From Paenibacillus sedimenti (lineage in GTDB: Bacteria; Bacillota; Bacilli; Paenibacillales; NBRC-103111): a stretch of 64,000 nt of DNA. The stretch is from assembly GCF_014534655.1 (NCBI RefSeq), contig NZ_JACVVD010000019.1, positions 1 to 64,000 on the forward strand, given 5' to 3'. Below are positions 62,363 to 64,000 of the stretch, in pieces (the stretch's first letter is position 1; each line of letters starts with the position of its first letter). The notes below the pieces were generated by a model, which ran no database searches, was not told the origin of the DNA, and was given only the letters and a program-made list of their open reading frames with translations. A program made the position numbers and the translations under genes.

Positions 62363-63060
62363 TGTGTATTTGAAACATTTAAAATTCGATAAAGCTCATT
62401 AAGCTTGTGTATTTCATACGTTGGAACCATTTCAGTTTCATTGGGTATCATATCCGGGTTGAACCAACATGTGTCTAGTCCGGCTAGCTGTCCGCCTTTA
62501 ATATCCGAGCTTAAAGAATCTCCGATAATTAATCCATGTTCCACAGAGAAATCAGGAATTCGTGCAAAGACATAATCAAAATATTCCTTCATCGGTTTTT
62601 GAAAGCCCGTGTCCTCCGAAACAAAAATATCTTTAAATAACGGATATAATCCTGAATCACGTAAGCGTTTATCCTGAGTCTTGGAAACACCATTAGTAAC
62701 AATATATAAATCATATTTATTTTGCAGGTCCATGATCAATTCAAAAGCGCCATTAACATGCTGATGCCCCTCTTCTAAATAGCCTCGATATTTCTTTTCC
62801 AGTAAAGCTCCATCAACCTCTATGCCGTACTCCTTAAATAAAATTAAAAAGCGAGTATTTACGACCTCATTCTGATCTATTTTTCCTTCTTCAAAGGACC
62901 TCCAGAGACCTTGATTTATTTTTCTATAATCAGCTTCGATTTCAGTGGTTAAGGGAGTTTTTTGATCCTCGAAAAGCAAGCGCAACGCTAATTTCTCTGC
63001 TGCCCTAAAATCCAATAATGTATCATCTACATCAAATAATAAAGTTCGGTATTCTTTCAT
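62356..63060 (-). CDS. HAD-type phosphatase (YjjG-like)
   Basis: 234 residues: motif I LLFDVDDTLLDF, motif II IVTNG, Lys in QKPMKEYFDYV, motif III IGDSLSSDIKGG. Of YjjG/noncanonical-nucleotide phosphatase type. Overlaps the YdcZ-type gene by 4 bases. Confidence 0.9.
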   Translation of the reverse strand: MKEYRTLLFDVDDTLLDFRAAEKLALRLLFEDQKTPLTTEIEADYRKINQGLWRSFEEGKIDQNEVVNTRFLILFKEYGIEVDGALLEKKYRGYLEEGHQHVNGAFELIMDLQNKYDLYIVTNGVSKTQDKRLRDSGLYPLFKDIFVSEDTGFQKPMKEYFDYVFARIPDFSVEHGLIIGDSLSSDIKGGQLAGLDTCWFNPDMIPNETEMVPTYEIHKLNELYRILNVSNTQA

Positions 63061-63503
63061 ATCTCACGTCCACCGCCTAATTTAAATACAAAAATGCCGC
63101 CGGCTATGACCAGCACACCGATCAACTTGTTGAAAGTAAAAGGAACCTTATCCAGACCTAACCAACCTAATGAATCCAACAGTAAAGCAAAGCCGAGCTG
63201 TGCTGTCAGAACGATAGAAATGGCAAACGTAGGGCCAAGCAACCTAATTCCCTGTACCAGACAGATTACCACACCTACCCCGATCAAACCGCTGAACCAG
63301 TACCAGGGCTGCATATGTTGCAGGATAAATAAATGTTTCCCTTCATTGATTAGTCCGATCGTCAGCGAGGCTGCGAACCCCATACCTAATACTACGGAAG
63401 TTGTCGCCCAAGATCCCGCGCGTTCATTCACCTTACTGTTGAATATATTTTGCACACTGACCAGCGAACCTGCGATAAGTGCAAATAATAGTCCTAGAAT
63501 CAT
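63057..63503 (-). CDS. DMT-type small permease (YdcZ/DUF606)
   Basis: 148 residues with five hydrophobic segments and NIFNSKVNERAGSW near residue 22, the YdcZ signature. Substrate unknown; pairs with itself or a neighbour to form ten helices. Upstream partner of the HAD gene in an overlapping operon. Confidence 0.88.
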   Translation of the reverse strand: MILGLLFALIAGSLVSVQNIFNSKVNERAGSWATTSVVLGMGFAASLTIGLINEGKHLFILQHMQPWYWFSGLIGVGVVICLVQGIRLLGPTFAISIVLTAQLGFALLLDSLGWLGLDKVPFTFNKLIGVLVIAGGIFVFKLGGGREI

Positions 63504-63537
63504 CTTTTATTCTCCCGTTTGACCGATTTTATACGAT

Positions 63538-64000
63538 TTATTCGTAGATATTATGACTCGCAAGCGCACTTAATCTCTCCCTGTCCTTAACAAGGATGAA
63601 CCCTTTGTTACGCTCAATCAGACCCTCTGTACAAAACTGCCCTATAACCCGATTCAGATGTCTATAGCTGGTTCCAATTAAGTTCGCTGCATCCCTTAGA
63701 TTGGCTGACCTCAGTTGCCCGTTAAATAGAGAATCTGATTCATCAAAGCAGACGGACAACAGATAACTTGCCAATCGGACTTCCACCGGATACATCAAAT
63801 TAAAGCTCAAAGAATTCGACTTGACGTAAAACTTCTGTGTTATGATTTCCAGTAAAAATTGCAGCAATGGTGCGTAATCTTTGCCGTATTTTTTCAACCA
63901 GCGATGATGAACACCGATCATGGAGACAGTCGATACGGCCTCAACCGTATTGAGAATATCAGTTCCTCGTACGTATTCAATATCCCCGACCAACTCAAGC
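63538..64000 (-). CDS. Crp/Fnr-family regulator (5' end beyond the window)
   Basis: The visible C-terminal part has a helical connector and a winged helix with ANLIGTSYRHLNRVIGQFC (recognition helix) and GFILVKD wing, as in YeiL/Crp-Fnr regulators. The N-terminal cyclic-nucleotide-binding fold continues past position 64000. Probably regulates the adjacent YdcZ/HAD operon. Confidence 0.85.
   Translation of the reverse strand, partial: LELVGDIEYVRGTDILNTVEAVSTVSMIGVHHRWLKKYGKDYAPLLQFLLEIITQKFYVKSNSLSFNLMYPVEVRLASYLLSVCFDESDSLFNGQLRSANLRDAANLIGTSYRHLNRVIGQFCTEGLIERNKGFILVKDRERLSALASHNIYE

Overview
The window reads as a chromosome segment of a Paenibacillus-type member of the Bacillota. The evidence is the strong AAGGAGG-type ribosome binding sites with ATG/GTG/TTG starts, a YjcZ-family sporulation peptide, Lpl/Yes-style oligosaccharide transport with a YesM/YesN two-component system, a PL11 rhamnogalacturonan lyase, and several ECF sigma factors. 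No rRNA, tRNA or CRISPR array was seen.

From about 0.4 to 37.1 kb the window is an accessory region built from small, mostly minus-strand, mostly single-gene units (GNAT acetyltransferases, VOC/glyoxalase proteins, DinB, DUF1835, a DUF4303-like protein, a RibD/DHFR-like protein, a TauE/SafE permease, small ECF sigma operons). About 25 copies of a degenerate element separate them. A complete copy is 85-110 bp and, read on +, has a left core near AACTATGCTGCCCGTTAGC, a GC-rich hairpin (often GGCTGCC/GGCAGCC), and a right core near CTATCGTTCTCCGTTAGC. The cores are imperfect inverted copies of each other with a non-matching spacer, and the right core sits at or inside the stop codon of the preceding minus-strand gene. 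This is the architecture of integron gene cassettes with attC sites. No intact integrase is present. A 65-codon C-terminal remnant of a tyrosine recombinase (17.3-17.5 kb) and a group II intron 3'-end remnant (11.15-11.28 kb) lie in the array. The array also holds many frameshifted or truncated genes and four places where two 5'-truncated genes meet back to back.

Larger ordinary loci interrupt the array: a TetR/flavoprotein/monooxygenase cluster with palindromic operators (14.0-17.1 kb), a MarR/GNAT pair (20.4-21.4 kb), GH43 and amino-acid binding proteins (22-24.5 kb), an amidase (26.9-28.4 kb), an ABC-2 efflux pump with a TetR regulator (29.3-31.8 kb), and a two-gene unit in which an ECF sigma factor is fused to a BtrH/C39-like domain and followed by a signal-less solute-binding protein (34.0-36.9 kb).

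From about 37.1 kb the content becomes conventional: an XRE-regulated membrane operon; a multicopper oxidase operon divergent from a PhoB-type two-component system; SelO; an SH3-NlpC/P60 wall hydrolase; a Tat-exported metallophosphoesterase; a PL11 lyase; a cold-shock protein; an MFS exporter; an oligosaccharide locus (GH-A type hydrolase, two LplBC permeases, YesM/YesN, LplA binding protein); an alpha/beta hydrolase; a YjjG-type HAD phosphatase with a YdcZ-type permease; and a Crp/Fnr regulator that runs off the right edge.
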